Of a DNA stretch of 64,000 nt, positions 1 through 8,132 are shown one piece after another (within the stretch, counting starts at the first letter, position 1; each line of letters opens with the position of its first letter). Below the pieces are notes generated by a model. The model did no database searches and had not been told where the DNA came from. It worked only from the letters and a program-made list of their open reading frames with translations. A program made the translations under genes and the position numbers. Source of the stretch: Candidatus Mediterraneibacter guildfordensis (GTDB taxonomy: Bacteria > Bacillota > Clostridia > Lachnospirales > Lachnospiraceae); the NCBI GenBank assembly GCA_019112735.1, contig DXIS01000008.1, positions 1 to 64,000 of the forward strand, written 5' to 3'.

Positions 1-311
1 TCCAGCATCCGGTAGCAGGTACATACAAGAAAGAATGTGTTGATGCAGGAAAGAAATACTTCTCCGTTGCATCCGGCGGTGGTACAGGACGTACACTTCA
101 TCCGGACAACATGGCAGCAGGACCGGCTTCCTATGGTATGACAGATACAATGGGACGTATGCACTCTGATGCACAGTTCGCAGGTTCCTCTTCCGTACCG
201 GCTCACGTTGAGATGATGGGTCTGATCGGTGCAGGAAACAATCCGATGGTTGGTATGACAGTTGCAGTTGCAGTTTCCATCGAGGAAGCAGCAAAGGCCG
301 GCAAGTTCTAA
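1..311 (+). CDS. GGGtGRT family protein, C-terminal part
   Basis: The reading frame is open from base 3 and ends with TAA at 309-311; the 5' part lies outside the window. The translation contains the motif GGGTGRTLHPDN that names the GGGtGRT family, a conserved family in anaerobic Firmicutes whose biochemical role I do not know. The visible 102 residues are glycine- and methionine-rich (for example EMMGLIGAGNNPMVGMTV) and end in an alanine-rich helix. A strong terminator follows 18 bases after the stop, so this is the last gene of its transcript. The family assignment is firm; no function is claimed. Confidence 0.85.
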   Translation, partial: QHPVAGTYKKECVDAGKKYFSVASGGGTGRTLHPDNMAAGPASYGMTDTMGRMHSDAQFAGSSSVPAHVEMMGLIGAGNNPMVGMTVAVAVSIEEAAKAGKF

Positions 312-328
312 GATATAACGTAAAATCA

Positions 329-376
329 AAGGCTTCTGTTGATGTAAAAAGTCAGCAGGAGCCTTAAATTTTTTTG
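329..376 (+). terminator. Rho-independent terminator after the GGGtGRT gene
   Basis: Arms aaggcttctgttgat (329-343) and gtcagcaggagcctt (351-365) pair over 15 positions with a few G-U pairs, around a 7-base loop. A run of seven T follows at 369-375. Confidence 0.9.
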
Positions 377-380
377 AAAA

Positions 381-433
381 TTAATGATAAACATTAAAAA
401 CTTATTGCTGTACATTAATCAGTTTGATAGAAT
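381..433 (+). promoter_or_regulatory. Promoter and putative operator of the DUF2975/XRE pair
   Basis: TTGCTG (405-410), a 17-bp spacer and TAGAAT (428-433) make a plausible sigma-A promoter. Just upstream is an inverted repeat TTAATG (381-386)/CATTAA (392-397), and a third copy of the element, ACATTAAT, lies inside the promoter spacer (412-419). The spacing suggests a repressor site; the adjacent XRE-type gene is the obvious candidate regulator, which is inference. Confidence 0.6.
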
Positions 434-484
434 ATAGACAAAGAAAGGACTTCGCGACATATAGCTCAGAGAGGAGGAGCAGAG

Positions 485-1108
485 ATGAAGATTTTTACCA
501 GACTGATGAATGCACATGTTGCCAGAGGCGCCGCGTATGTTATGAGGGTGGTCTGTTTCTTTGTGATCGCTTTCGGTATCCTGTGTCTCATATTCAGCCT
601 CATGGGAAGGCAGAGCTTCCGGCTGCATACAAGTACAGGGGTTTATGAAGATGCGATCCTTGCGGATCAGGACGGCGGATCCATCCGGTACATGACGGTG
701 TACGGGACGGATGACATATTTATTGATGCAAATGCAGAGGACCAGATTGAATTTCCTACAAAAGCTGCGCTTTATACGATCTCAGTTCTTAATATCGTTC
801 CGATGATCCTTGCGTACTGGTTTCTGAGCCGTGTGTTTACTAATGTGAATAAGGAGCGGATCTTTACGGATCAGAATGCGGCGTACATTCTTTATTACGG
901 CCTGCTGCAGATTTTTTCCGCATTATTTGTGCCGTTCATTAAGCTCCTGGTCTGCGGGCTGGCAAATCAGTCAGCCGCAAGCCAGATCACGATCTCGACC
1001 GGAAGCGATATGCTGAACCGGCTGTTCCCGGGCATCGGATTTCTGGTGGCTGCCTACATTATCCATTACGGGATCAGACTGCAGGATGAGGTGGATCACA
1101 CGCTATGA
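485..1108 (+). CDS. DUF2975-type membrane protein
   Basis: A 207-residue membrane protein. Hydrophobic segments lie near residues 20-40, 98-115, 135-155 and 180-197, with an extracytoplasmic acidic loop between the first two. The arrangement, and the XRE-type regulator that overlaps its 3' end by 4 bases (ATGA), match the DUF2975/YoaS-like pairs common in Firmicutes. The ATG is preceded by gaggaggagcagag, a good ribosome binding site. Its role is unknown; in such pairs the membrane protein is thought to sense something and affect the small regulator, which is not proven. The family call rests on architecture and context. Confidence 0.75.
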   Translation: MKIFTRLMNAHVARGAAYVMRVVCFFVIAFGILCLIFSLMGRQSFRLHTSTGVYEDAILADQDGGSIRYMTVYGTDDIFIDANAEDQIEFPTKAALYTISVLNIVPMILAYWFLSRVFTNVNKERIFTDQNAAYILYYGLLQIFSALFVPFIKLLVCGLANQSAASQITISTGSDMLNRLFPGIGFLVAAYIIHYGIRLQDEVDHTL

Positions 1109-1326
1109 TTGTTATAAGACTGGACAGGGTTCTGGCGGACCGGAAGATGAAGCTCAATGACCTGGCCGCCAGAGTGGGAATATCAAATGTAAATCTTTCT
1201 TATCTGAAGACGGGAAAAGTGCGGGCCATACGGTTCAGCACCCTGGATGCGATCTGCCGGGAACTGAAATGCCAGCCGGGAGACATCCTGGAGTATGCGC
1301 CGGATGAATCTAAGGGAACAGAGTGA
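1105..1326 (+). CDS. XRE/Cro family helix-turn-helix regulator (YozG-like)
   Basis: A 73-residue protein that is one helix-turn-helix domain: MKLNDLAARVGISNVNLSYLKTGK covers helices 1-3, and the tail RFSTLDAICRELKCQPGDILEY is the typical end of the YozG/XRE_26 class. It overlaps the DUF2975 gene by the ATGA junction, so the two are translationally coupled. It probably controls its own operon through the ATTAATG-type repeats at 381-419. There is no extra sensing domain, so any signal would come from the membrane partner. Confidence 0.88.
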   Translation: MIVIRLDRVLADRKMKLNDLAARVGISNVNLSYLKTGKVRAIRFSTLDAICRELKCQPGDILEYAPDESKGTE

Positions 1327-1336
1327 GAGAATCCTC

Positions 1337-1379
1337 TTTACATTTGATCACATATTTGATATCATAATGATATCAAATA
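1337..1379 (+). promoter_or_regulatory. Promoter with a perfect 12-bp palindromic operator before the SPFH gene
   Basis: TTTACA (1337-1342), 17-bp spacer, TATCAT (1360-1365). The -10 box lies inside a perfect inverted repeat: TATTTGATATCA (1353-1364), spacer TAA, TGATATCAAATA (1368-1379). A protein bound here would block RNA polymerase. The Arc-like protein encoded downstream at 2470-2670 is a candidate ligand. Confidence 0.8.
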
Positions 1380-1410
1380 GAAATAATACACAATGTAAGG
1401 AGGATACACC

Positions 1411-2436
1411 ATGGAGGAAAAAGTATTACAGAACAAGAAGAACGGTATGATCGTACTCGTTGTCACGTCGCTTCTGTATCTTGCGGCTGTTGCCGGATGC
1501 ATTTTCGGAGGTATGATGGTCTCAGACGGATACAGTCCGGCGCTTCTGGTCGTGAGCATCATCTGGCTGTGCATCGGCTGGATCCCGTACTGCGGACTTC
1601 GCATCTTAAAGCCCCAGGAAGCGCTGGTTATGACACTGTTCGGAAACTATACAGGAACGCTGAAGAATGAGGGCTTCTATTTCGTCAATCCATTCTCATC
1701 CAGCGTGAATCCGGCGGCGTCCACGCACCTGCATCAGAGCGGGGATGTGGACAACGGCAGCGGAACAAAGTCCGCGCTTGCCCTGGCCTTCGGCGGCAGC
1801 AAGACGGAACTGGACCTGTCCGGCAAGAAGATCTCCCTGAAGATCATGACGCTCAACAACAACCGTCAGAAGATCAACGACTGTCTGGGCAATCCGGTGG
1901 AGATCGGGATCGCGGTCATGTGGCGGGTAGTGGATACGGCGAAGGCGGTATTTAACGTAGACAACTATAAGGAATACCTTTCCCTGCAGTGCGATACGGC
2001 GCTCCGCAATATCGTCCGCATTTACCCGTACGACGTGGCGCCGAACGTGGATACCACCGGCGACGGCATCGCTGATGAGGGAAGCCTGCGCGGTTCCAGT
2101 GAAGTCGTGGCGGCGCGCATCCGGGACGAGATCCAGAAGCGGGTGGAAGAAGCGGGACTGGAAGTGATCGAGGCAAGGATCACTTATCTTGCCTATGCGC
2201 CGGAGATCGCCGCAGTGATGCTGCAGCGGCAGCAGGCGTCAGCCGTGATCGATGCGCGGAAGATGATCGTGGACGGTGCGGTCGGCATGGTGGAGATGGC
2301 GCTGGAACGCCTGAACCAGAACGGCGTGGTGGAACTGGATGAGGAACGCAAGGCTGCCATGGTGTCAAACCTGCTCGTCGTACTCTGCGGCGACCGGGCG
2401 CCGCAGCCGGTCGTTAATTCCGGAAGCCTGTACTAG
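1411..2436 (+). CDS. SPFH/Band 7 domain membrane protein
   Basis: A 341-residue protein. Two hydrophobic segments (about residues 13-37 and 43-62) are followed by an SPFH/Band 7 domain starting at [32 protein letters not shown] and running through [24 protein letters not shown] and a long helix ([27 protein letters not shown] in part). This is the flotillin/stomatin-like scaffold superfamily, which organises membrane microdomains. The ATG follows taaggagg with good spacing. It is transcribed from the palindromic promoter at 1337-1379 and followed 33 bases later by an Arc-like DNA-binding protein gene. There is no NfeD partner nearby, so the exact subfamily and role are open. Confidence 0.88.
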   Translation: MEEKVLQNKKNGMIVLVVTSLLYLAAVAGCIFGGMMVSDGYSPALLVVSIIWLCIGWIPYCGLRILKPQEALVMTLFGNYTGTLKNEGFYFVNPFSSSVNPAASTHLHQSGDVDNGSGTKSALALAFGGSKTELDLSGKKISLKIMTLNNNRQKINDCLGNPVEIGIAVMWRVVDTAKAVFNVDNYKEYLSLQCDTALRNIVRIYPYDVAPNVDTTGDGIADEGSLRGSSEVVAARIRDEIQKRVEEAGLEVIEARITYLAYAPEIAAVMLQRQQASAVIDARKMIVDGAVGMVEMALERLNQNGVVELDEERKAAMVSNLLVVLCGDRAPQPVVNSGSLY

Positions 2437-2469
2437 GCGCCGGAAATGTGACGGGAAGAACGAAAAGAA

Positions 2470-2670
2470 ATGGCAGAACAGAAAAAGAAACAGATCCCGT
2501 TAAGGCTTTCCGCAAAGCTGTACGATGCCATCGCAGCCTGGGCAGAGGATGATTTCCGCTCCGTCAACGGGCAGATTGAGTACCTGCTGACGGAGTGTGT
2601 ACGGCAGAGAAAGAAAAACGGGAAAAAGGAGCTCCATATAGATGATCAGGATCAGTATTGTGGACGATGA
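2470..2670 (+). CDS. Arc-like ribbon-helix-helix protein
   Basis: A 66-residue basic protein. The stretch [20 protein letters not shown] followed by [15 protein letters not shown] matches the Arc/MetJ ribbon-helix-helix fold: an N-terminal beta strand with alternating side chains (QIPLRL), helix A, and the RSVN-x-x-I turn into helix B as in phage Arc. Such proteins bind palindromes as dimers of dimers. The gene sits between the SPFH gene and the LytTR regulator, overlapping the latter by 29 bases. No toxin gene is seen. The likely target is the palindrome at 1353-1379 (inference). Confidence 0.8.
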   Translation: MAEQKKKQIPLRLSAKLYDAIAAWAEDDFRSVNGQIEYLLTECVRQRKKNGKKELHIDDQDQYCGR

Positions 2671-3367
2671 AGAGATAATCCGTGAAAAGATATCTTCTCT
2701 GGTCAGTGAGACGCTGGCCGCAGAACCAGTGGAGGCAGAACTCCGGACATATCCGGACGGGGAAAGCTTCCTGGGTGCGTCCGGGACGGACGGGCCGTCT
2801 GACATCCTGCTGGCGGATATCCAGATGGCGGGGATGGACGGAATGGAGCTGGGCAGGAAGATCCGCCGGGACAATCCGGGAATGTATATTATTTTCATCA
2901 CATCCTATGAGCAATACGCGGCGGAGAGTTACCGGATCGAGGCTTATCAGTATATTCTGAAGCAGGATCTGGAAGCCCGTCTGCCGGGCGTGATCCGGGA
3001 TCTGGCAAGGAAGATCGCCGATCAGGAGCAGGAGTACCGGATCGTGGGGAGCGGTGCGGAGAAGGTGAAGATCCCGTACAGGGATATCATTTATCTGTAT
3101 AAGTCCAAAGGTGCGAAGTATGTAAATTATGTGACGGACGACGGGATCCGGCGGGAGCGGATCTCCATGGAGGCGGTCTTAAAAGAACTGGATCCGGGGA
3201 TCTTCGTGCCGGTGGAGCGGGGATACGTGGTAAATATGAAGCGGATCCGCAGGATCAGCGGCGACACGCTCTATCTGGAAAAAGGGTATGAAGTCCAGGT
3301 GAGCCGGGCGAGACTGCCCAGAGTGAAGCAGGAGATCAGCCGCTGCTGGGGAGGACGACGGTCATGA
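2642..3367 (+). CDS. LytTR family response regulator
   Basis: 241 residues. An N-terminal receiver domain (residues 1-120) has the acidic pair in IVDDEE, a probable phospho-acceptor Asp59 in [12 protein letters not shown], and the T/K region [25 protein letters not shown] in part. A C-terminal LytTR DNA-binding domain (about 140-237) contains [16 protein letters not shown] and [15 protein letters not shown]. This is the AgrA/ComE-type layout. The start follows aaaaaggag with good spacing even though it lies inside the upstream gene. It overlaps the sensor kinase by ATGA, so the two form a pair. Confidence 0.93.
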   Translation: MIRISIVDDEEIIREKISSLVSETLAAEPVEAELRTYPDGESFLGASGTDGPSDILLADIQMAGMDGMELGRKIRRDNPGMYIIFITSYEQYAAESYRIEAYQYILKQDLEARLPGVIRDLARKIADQEQEYRIVGSGAEKVKIPYRDIIYLYKSKGAKYVNYVTDDGIRRERISMEAVLKELDPGIFVPVERGYVVNMKRIRRISGDTLYLEKGYEVQVSRARLPRVKQEISRCWGGRRS

Positions 3368-4740
3368 CGGGTACGATGCGGGAAATCATATGGATCGTAG
3401 GTTCGTTCCCGGTGTGGATCGCTTTAGAACTTGCAGAGACCGGGCTTTACATTTATCTCGTTACAGGCATCCTGCCGGATCTGAGAAATACGGGACGGAG
3501 AGAAAAGTTGCTCTGCGGGATCCTGTTTGCGGTCATGGCGGGGATGATCTGCATGAAATACCGGATCGGATCCGTATTCAGCGCGCAGGCGTTTCTGTAC
3601 GGGCTTCTGGTGATGATCATCGGCACATGGACCGCATGCCGGAGAAATCTGCTGCTTAGTGCCGGGATTGCCATGACTTACAGTGGATTTGTCATGCTCC
3701 TTGTGTACATGGCTGTTTTTGTGCTGTCTCTGATCTATTCAGGCAGCGGACAGCCGGACATCTATGTGGCCATGGGAGGACATGTGAATGAAGCATTCTG
3801 TGTGCTCCGCCTGGTGATCCTCTGCCTGCTCATCCCGGTGGCGCGGCGGATCCGGCGTTCGGATATCCGCAGACAGATCGGTGAGTACCGGACACTGTTG
3901 CTCATCGTGGGGGCAGTGCTCTGCGCCCTTGTCCTGGAATACCAGAATTTTCTGCAATACGGCTTTACCTATTCATCAGCAGGAATTCCGGCGGTTACGT
4001 CCGCGCTCAGAAACAGCTTCCTGGGGCTTCTGACCTCCGTCATCCTGGCGGCAGCGGCGGGGATGCTGTTCTTCAAGAACCGGAACATCCGGCGGGAGAA
4101 TGATCTCCTGCTCATGAAAGAGGAGATGGAACAGCAGAAATATAAAGAACTCAGCGCGGCTGTCGAGAAGAACCGGGAGCTGGTGCACGATGTAAAGAAC
4201 CATTATCTGGTGATCCGCGAATATATCCGAAGGGGAGACTATGAAAGCCTTGACGGATATGTTGACGGACTGCAGCAGGATTTCGCCCGGACGGACGCCT
4301 GGGTTTATACCGGGAACCACATCCTCGACCTGATCCTCGGACAGAAACAGATGATGGCGCGGGAGCAGGGAGTTTCTTTCAAACTGCAGGCGTCGCCCCT
4401 GTCCGGACTGCCGTTTTCGGACCGGGAGATCTGTTCCCTGTTCGGGAACCTGCTGGACAATGCCATCGAAGCCTGCGGACGGGTGCGACAGAGGGATGCG
4501 GAAATCCGGGTGAAGATCGAACAACAGAACCAGATGCTCTTTATTGAGATCGCCAACAGCACGGACGGAATGCCGGAGCGGATGGATCGTGGATTCCGAA
4601 GCAGAAAAAAAGATCCGTCCCGGCACGGGTACGGGCTGAAAAGCGTGGAGCGGATCGTGGCGGACCATGACGGGGTGATCGATTATGATGCGGATGAGAG
4701 ATCCTTTACCGTGACGGTTACCTTTTTTGATGTTGAGTAG
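3364..4740 (+). CDS. GHKL-type sensor histidine kinase (AgrC/ComD-like)
   Basis: 458 residues. Six or seven transmembrane segments fill residues 8-235, followed by a coiled coil and a kinase core: H-box ELVHDVKNHYLVIREYI with probable phospho-accepting His275, N-box GNLLDNAIEA (361-370) and G-box HGYGLKSV (421-428). The layout is that of peptide-sensing AgrC/ComD kinases (HPK10 class). No small peptide precursor or AgrB-like protease gene is seen next to it, so the signal is unknown. A terminator closes the transcript 10 bases after the stop. Confidence 0.93.
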   Translation: MTGTMREIIWIVGSFPVWIALELAETGLYIYLVTGILPDLRNTGRREKLLCGILFAVMAGMICMKYRIGSVFSAQAFLYGLLVMIIGTWTACRRNLLLSAGIAMTYSGFVMLLVYMAVFVLSLIYSGSGQPDIYVAMGGHVNEAFCVLRLVILCLLIPVARRIRRSDIRRQIGEYRTLLLIVGAVLCALVLEYQNFLQYGFTYSSAGIPAVTSALRNSFLGLLTSVILAAAAGMLFFKNRNIRRENDLLLMKEEMEQQKYKELSAAVEKNRELVHDVKNHYLVIREYIRRGDYESLDGYVDGLQQDFARTDAWVYTGNHILDLILGQKQMMAREQGVSFKLQASPLSGLPFSDREICSLFGNLLDNAIEACGRVRQRDAEIRVKIEQQNQMLFIEIANSTDGMPERMDRGFRSRKKDPSRHGYGLKSVERIVADHDGVIDYDADERSFTVTVTFFDVE

Positions 4741-4750
4741 GAAGGAAATG

Positions 4751-4781
4751 CTCCGGCCTGAAGAACTGGCCGGAGTTTTTT
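4751..4781 (+). terminator. Rho-independent terminator after the two-component pair
   Basis: Perfect arms ctccggcc (4751-4758) and ggccggag (4768-4775) with a 9-base loop, followed by six T (4776-4781). Confidence 0.92.
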
Positions 4782-4829
4782 GCGTCCGGAAACAGATGGC
4801 CACAGATCATGCTGTTCATGTCCACTTTC

Positions 4830-4858
4830 TTGCGTGCATGCATAAGGAAAGATATGAT
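4830..4858 (+). promoter_or_regulatory. Promoter of the lipoprotein-ABC operon
   Basis: TTGCGT (4830-4835), 17-bp spacer, TATGAT (4853-4858), about 64 bases before the chosen start of the lipoprotein gene. Confidence 0.65.
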
Positions 4859-4921
4859 AGCAGCATAAAGAACTGTTCTGATAAGGAGCAGATATGCAAA
4901 CTGGAAAGGGGCGTGGACAGG

Positions 4922-6487
4922 ATGACAGGAAGAAGAGGATGCCGTGCAGCGATAACGCTTATAGTGACCTTATCTGTGGCTGTGCTGGCAGGCTGCCGGG
5001 AGACGCCGGAAGAGAGCGCGGTGGCGAGCCGCGCCGGGGGACTGCCGGAGGATGCGGTCATCCAGCCGCTTGCGGACGGGAAGACGCAGATCATCGAACT
5101 GCCGGATAAGTGGCAGCAGACGGAGAAGTGGAGCAAGGACCGCTGGATCTTTGAGGCGGATGTGGAGCTTGAATCCATTGAGACAGGAAACCTGCCGGTG
5201 ATCGAGATGGCGCAGCGGTCTATGACGCAGGACGAACTGGAGAAGCTGGCGGAATATTTCGCAGACGGACAGGAACTGTATAAACCGGTGCCGACTACAA
5301 AGGATGTGTTTCAGGACAAGCTGGACCGGATGAACAATGCAGAAGGCATCTATGCAGTCTATACGATAGACACGGCATTTGGCATGAAAAAGGAATGGCT
5401 GGAAAAAGGACTGGCCGCCGCACCGGAGACAGCGGATCAGACGCCGGAAAAGGCAGAGGTTACATTTGGTCCCAGACAGCCGGATCCGGGAGCCGATGAA
5501 GCGATGGAAAGGTCCAGATCCATTTCGCCGGAAACGGATGCGATGCCGCTCTTCTTTTCCGCAGATGTCGGGGAACAGAGAAGCAGCAGCATTGAGGCAA
5601 GAAATTACGATGCGGATACCGGACTTACCGGTAAATTCGAATGGATGGACGGAGACACTCTGCTTTATCAGAAAAATGATATTGATATGGATAAAGGCAT
5701 GCACGTGGAGTATAAGGATGTGTCAGAAACAGACCGCCAGTGGGAGGAACTGCTGGATGCATGTACGGCCAGGATGACGGATGAAAATATCGATCCGGAA
5801 GAAGGAAAAAAACAGGCGGAGTCTGTTCTTGCGGATCTTGGGCTCACCGATAAGGTTTATGCTTACGCGGAGCCGGTTCTCTGGTTCCCGTCCGGCACCT
5901 ATCCGGATGATGTGGGAAATACCGGTCAGGACAGCCTCTGGCAGGCGGACCTTGATGAGGCGGAAGCCGGATATGTCTATACATTTCTTAACGAAGTCGG
6001 AGGGCTGGGGGTCAATTTTACATACGGCGGGAGAACGAACGGCTACATATCAGGCGTCCGGGAGGAGGCATATGCTCCGGCGTTCAAGGTTGAAACAGTG
6101 GAAATTGCAGTGACGGAAAGCGGGGTAAAGTACTTTGCCTGGACAGGAATGAGTGAAGCTGTTTCGACCGTGGCAGAGAATGTGAAGATCCTGCCCTTTG
6201 ACAAAATGAAGGACCGTATGACGGAGTATGTTTCCTATCAGTTTCCGGGATCACAGCCGGCGGACAGTGAATCGCGGTTTATGTATGAAGCTTGGGACCT
6301 TACGTTTGGATATACGTATCTGACCGCTTATGAGAACCCGGATCACGCATGGGCAGTGCCGGCGTGGTTTCTGGAACTGAAAAGCGGTCAAAGCGCTCCG
6401 GAACTGACCGGAAGCGATGAAATTGAAATGACCGGCTGGGTATATTTTACATTCAGCGCCATAGACGGCGGCGGGGTGGAGAACTGA
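4922..6487 (+). CDS. Large lipoprotein of an ABC transporter operon
   Basis: 521 residues from ATG 4922. I chose this start because it gives a proper lipoprotein signal: basic MTGRRGCRAA, hydrophobic core, lipobox LAGC with Cys25. The frame is open back to 4727, but that part crosses the terminator and promoter upstream. The mature protein is acidic and should be anchored outside the membrane. I recognise no domain with confidence; repeated beta-type segments and stretches such as AWAVPAWFLELKSG resemble uncharacterised secreted proteins of gut Firmicutes found near ABC permeases. Two permeases and an ATPase follow, so it is probably an accessory or sensor subunit of that transporter. Confidence 0.85.
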   Translation: MTGRRGCRAAITLIVTLSVAVLAGCRETPEESAVASRAGGLPEDAVIQPLADGKTQIIELPDKWQQTEKWSKDRWIFEADVELESIETGNLPVIEMAQRSMTQDELEKLAEYFADGQELYKPVPTTKDVFQDKLDRMNNAEGIYAVYTIDTAFGMKKEWLEKGLAAAPETADQTPEKAEVTFGPRQPDPGADEAMERSRSISPETDAMPLFFSADVGEQRSSSIEARNYDADTGLTGKFEWMDGDTLLYQKNDIDMDKGMHVEYKDVSETDRQWEELLDACTARMTDENIDPEEGKKQAESVLADLGLTDKVYAYAEPVLWFPSGTYPDDVGNTGQDSLWQADLDEAEAGYVYTFLNEVGGLGVNFTYGGRTNGYISGVREEAYAPAFKVETVEIAVTESGVKYFAWTGMSEAVSTVAENVKILPFDKMKDRMTEYVSYQFPGSQPADSESRFMYEAWDLTFGYTYLTAYENPDHAWAVPAWFLELKSGQSAPELTGSDEIEMTGWVYFTFSAIDGGGVEN

Positions 6488-6496
6488 GGTGATCGT

Positions 6497-7243
6497 ATGA
6501 AGATGTCGGAACTGAAAGTATCTTTGCTCAACCGGAGATTATTCTGCGGGATCGTTCTGATTTTCGCTGCGGTTCTGGCTGTGGCGCATCCGTACCGGGC
6601 ATTCCTCACTGAGTCCGGCGGCTCGGTGGAAGGTCCGGCGTGGATGGCTGTATTTACTTACGGCGTTTCTTCTGAGCGGACGCTTCTTTTCCTTCCGCTC
6701 TTTGTACCTCTCGGGGCGGCAGGGGATGTGCAGGAGGAGCTGAAGAGTCGGTACGCGGTCTTTCTCGTATCGAGAGCGGGAAAGAAGAACTATCTGGCCG
6801 GGAAGATCCTGGGGGCGGCGCTTTCCGGCGGACTGACGGTTATGGCTGCGTTTGCGGCTGCCCTGGCTGTGATCGTTCCCTGGTGCGTGGGCATCCCGGA
6901 TCTGAGCGGACAGGAACTTCAGGGGATCCTCCCGCTGCTCCCGGCTGTTCTGTGCGGTTTCCTGTGCGGCTTCCTGAACGGGGCGTTCTGGGCCCTTGCA
7001 GGAAGTGCGGCGGCGGTGCTTACGAGGAATCATTATCTGGGCTATGCGGTGCCGTTTATCCTGTATTATGTCCTGACGGTGTTTCAGGAACGGTACTATG
7101 ATAAATACTACATTTTAAGTCCGCGGCAGTGGGCGTATCCGTCGTATTTCGGGGCGGGCGTCTGTGTGGGGATGCTGATCTTCCTCATTGCTGCAGCGGC
7201 GCTGCTTCTTATGAAGCTGACAGAAAGGAGGCTGACGGGATGA
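6497..7243 (+). CDS. ABC transporter permease subunit
   Basis: 248 residues with about six hydrophobic segments (near 14-30, 48-75, 105-130, 143-170, 178-195 and 215-238), the size and layout of ABC-2-type export permeases. The cytoplasmic stretch EELKSRYAVFLVSRAGKKNYLAGKI in part, between the second and third segments, is typical of that class (compare SRP..R..YLLGK). It starts 9 bases after the lipoprotein gene and overlaps the next permease by ATGA. The substrate is unknown. Confidence 0.85.
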   Translation: MKMSELKVSLLNRRLFCGIVLIFAAVLAVAHPYRAFLTESGGSVEGPAWMAVFTYGVSSERTLLFLPLFVPLGAAGDVQEELKSRYAVFLVSRAGKKNYLAGKILGAALSGGLTVMAAFAAALAVIVPWCVGIPDLSGQELQGILPLLPAVLCGFLCGFLNGAFWALAGSAAAVLTRNHYLGYAVPFILYYVLTVFQERYYDKYYILSPRQWAYPSYFGAGVCVGMLIFLIAAAALLLMKLTERRLTG

Positions 7244-8127
7244 TCCGGAAAATAGGCCTGATCGCCGGCCAGAATTTCTCCGGCTGGCACAGGAATGCAA
7301 GGATCTGGCTGACTTTCGCCCTGGGGCTGGTGCTCTGCCTGATGCTCTCGGACCAGATGCTCACGCGGGCGCAGACCTATGACGCGTCGATCCAGATCTT
7401 CGAGCCCTTTATCTGGACCTTTGGGGATGGGGAGTCCGTACTTTTATCCACGCTGCTCCTGCTGGTGCTTTTCGCGGACATGCCTTTTATCGATCAGGCG
7501 GCGCCCTACCGTCTGGTACGCACGACGCGGGGGATCTGGCTGGCTGGCCAGGTGGTGTATGTGGCGCTTGCGGTGATGGTGTATGATCTGTTCCTGCTGA
7601 CCGCAGAATCGCTGATCGCCATGCCGTGGGCCTACACCGGCAATGTGTGGAGCGAGACGTCGGCGGCGTTCGCATACAGCGGGGAGGGGACCGGCGCGGT
7701 GCCGGTGTCCATGAAGACCATGGAAATGTCCACGCCTTATGCGTGCGCCTGGATGGTGTTCCTGCTGATGCTCCTGTATTCCCTTTTTATCGCTTCCCTG
7801 ATGCTGTTCCTCAATCTGACGGCAGGGAACGCGGCGGGGGTCATCGGGGCGCTGCTCGTCAATCTGTACGGTTATCTGCTGAACCCGGAACTGCTCCAGA
7901 AGATCTTCGATATCCCGGCTGCGCTGGTCTACCGGGCAAACGTGCTGTGCGGGTGGCTGTCACCGCTTCGGCACGCCACATTTCCGATGCATGATTTCGG
8001 ATATGACTACCTGCCTGAGATCAGCGTCAGCGTCATGATCTTTCTGATGCTGACGGCAGGGCTTCTGATCCTGTCGGGCGTCCGGATGCGGAACTATAAT
8101 TTTACATTTATCCAGGTGGAGGAGTGA
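7240..8127 (+). CDS. ABC transporter permease subunit
   Basis: 295 residues from ATG 7240, whose ATGA overlap with the preceding permease decides the start (the frame is open further back to 7129). Six hydrophobic segments are visible, with a large external loop around residues 130-165. With the preceding permease and the following ATPase it would form a heterodimeric ABC-2-type transporter. The motif PYRLVRTTRGIWLAGQVVYVA in part resembles the cytoplasmic loop of bacteriocin- or antibiotic-export permeases. The substrate cannot be read from the sequence. Confidence 0.85.
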   Translation: MIRKIGLIAGQNFSGWHRNARIWLTFALGLVLCLMLSDQMLTRAQTYDASIQIFEPFIWTFGDGESVLLSTLLLLVLFADMPFIDQAAPYRLVRTTRGIWLAGQVVYVALAVMVYDLFLLTAESLIAMPWAYTGNVWSETSAAFAYSGEGTGAVPVSMKTMEMSTPYACAWMVFLLMLLYSLFIASLMLFLNLTAGNAAGVIGALLVNLYGYLLNPELLQKIFDIPAALVYRANVLCGWLSPLRHATFPMHDFGYDYLPEISVSVMIFLMLTAGLLILSGVRMRNYNFTFIQVEE

Positions 8128-8132
8128 GAAGG

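Noticed and set aside
4727..4921. N-terminal extension of the large lipoprotein
   Set aside because: It would cross a strong terminator and promoter and put the lipobox 85 residues inside the protein.
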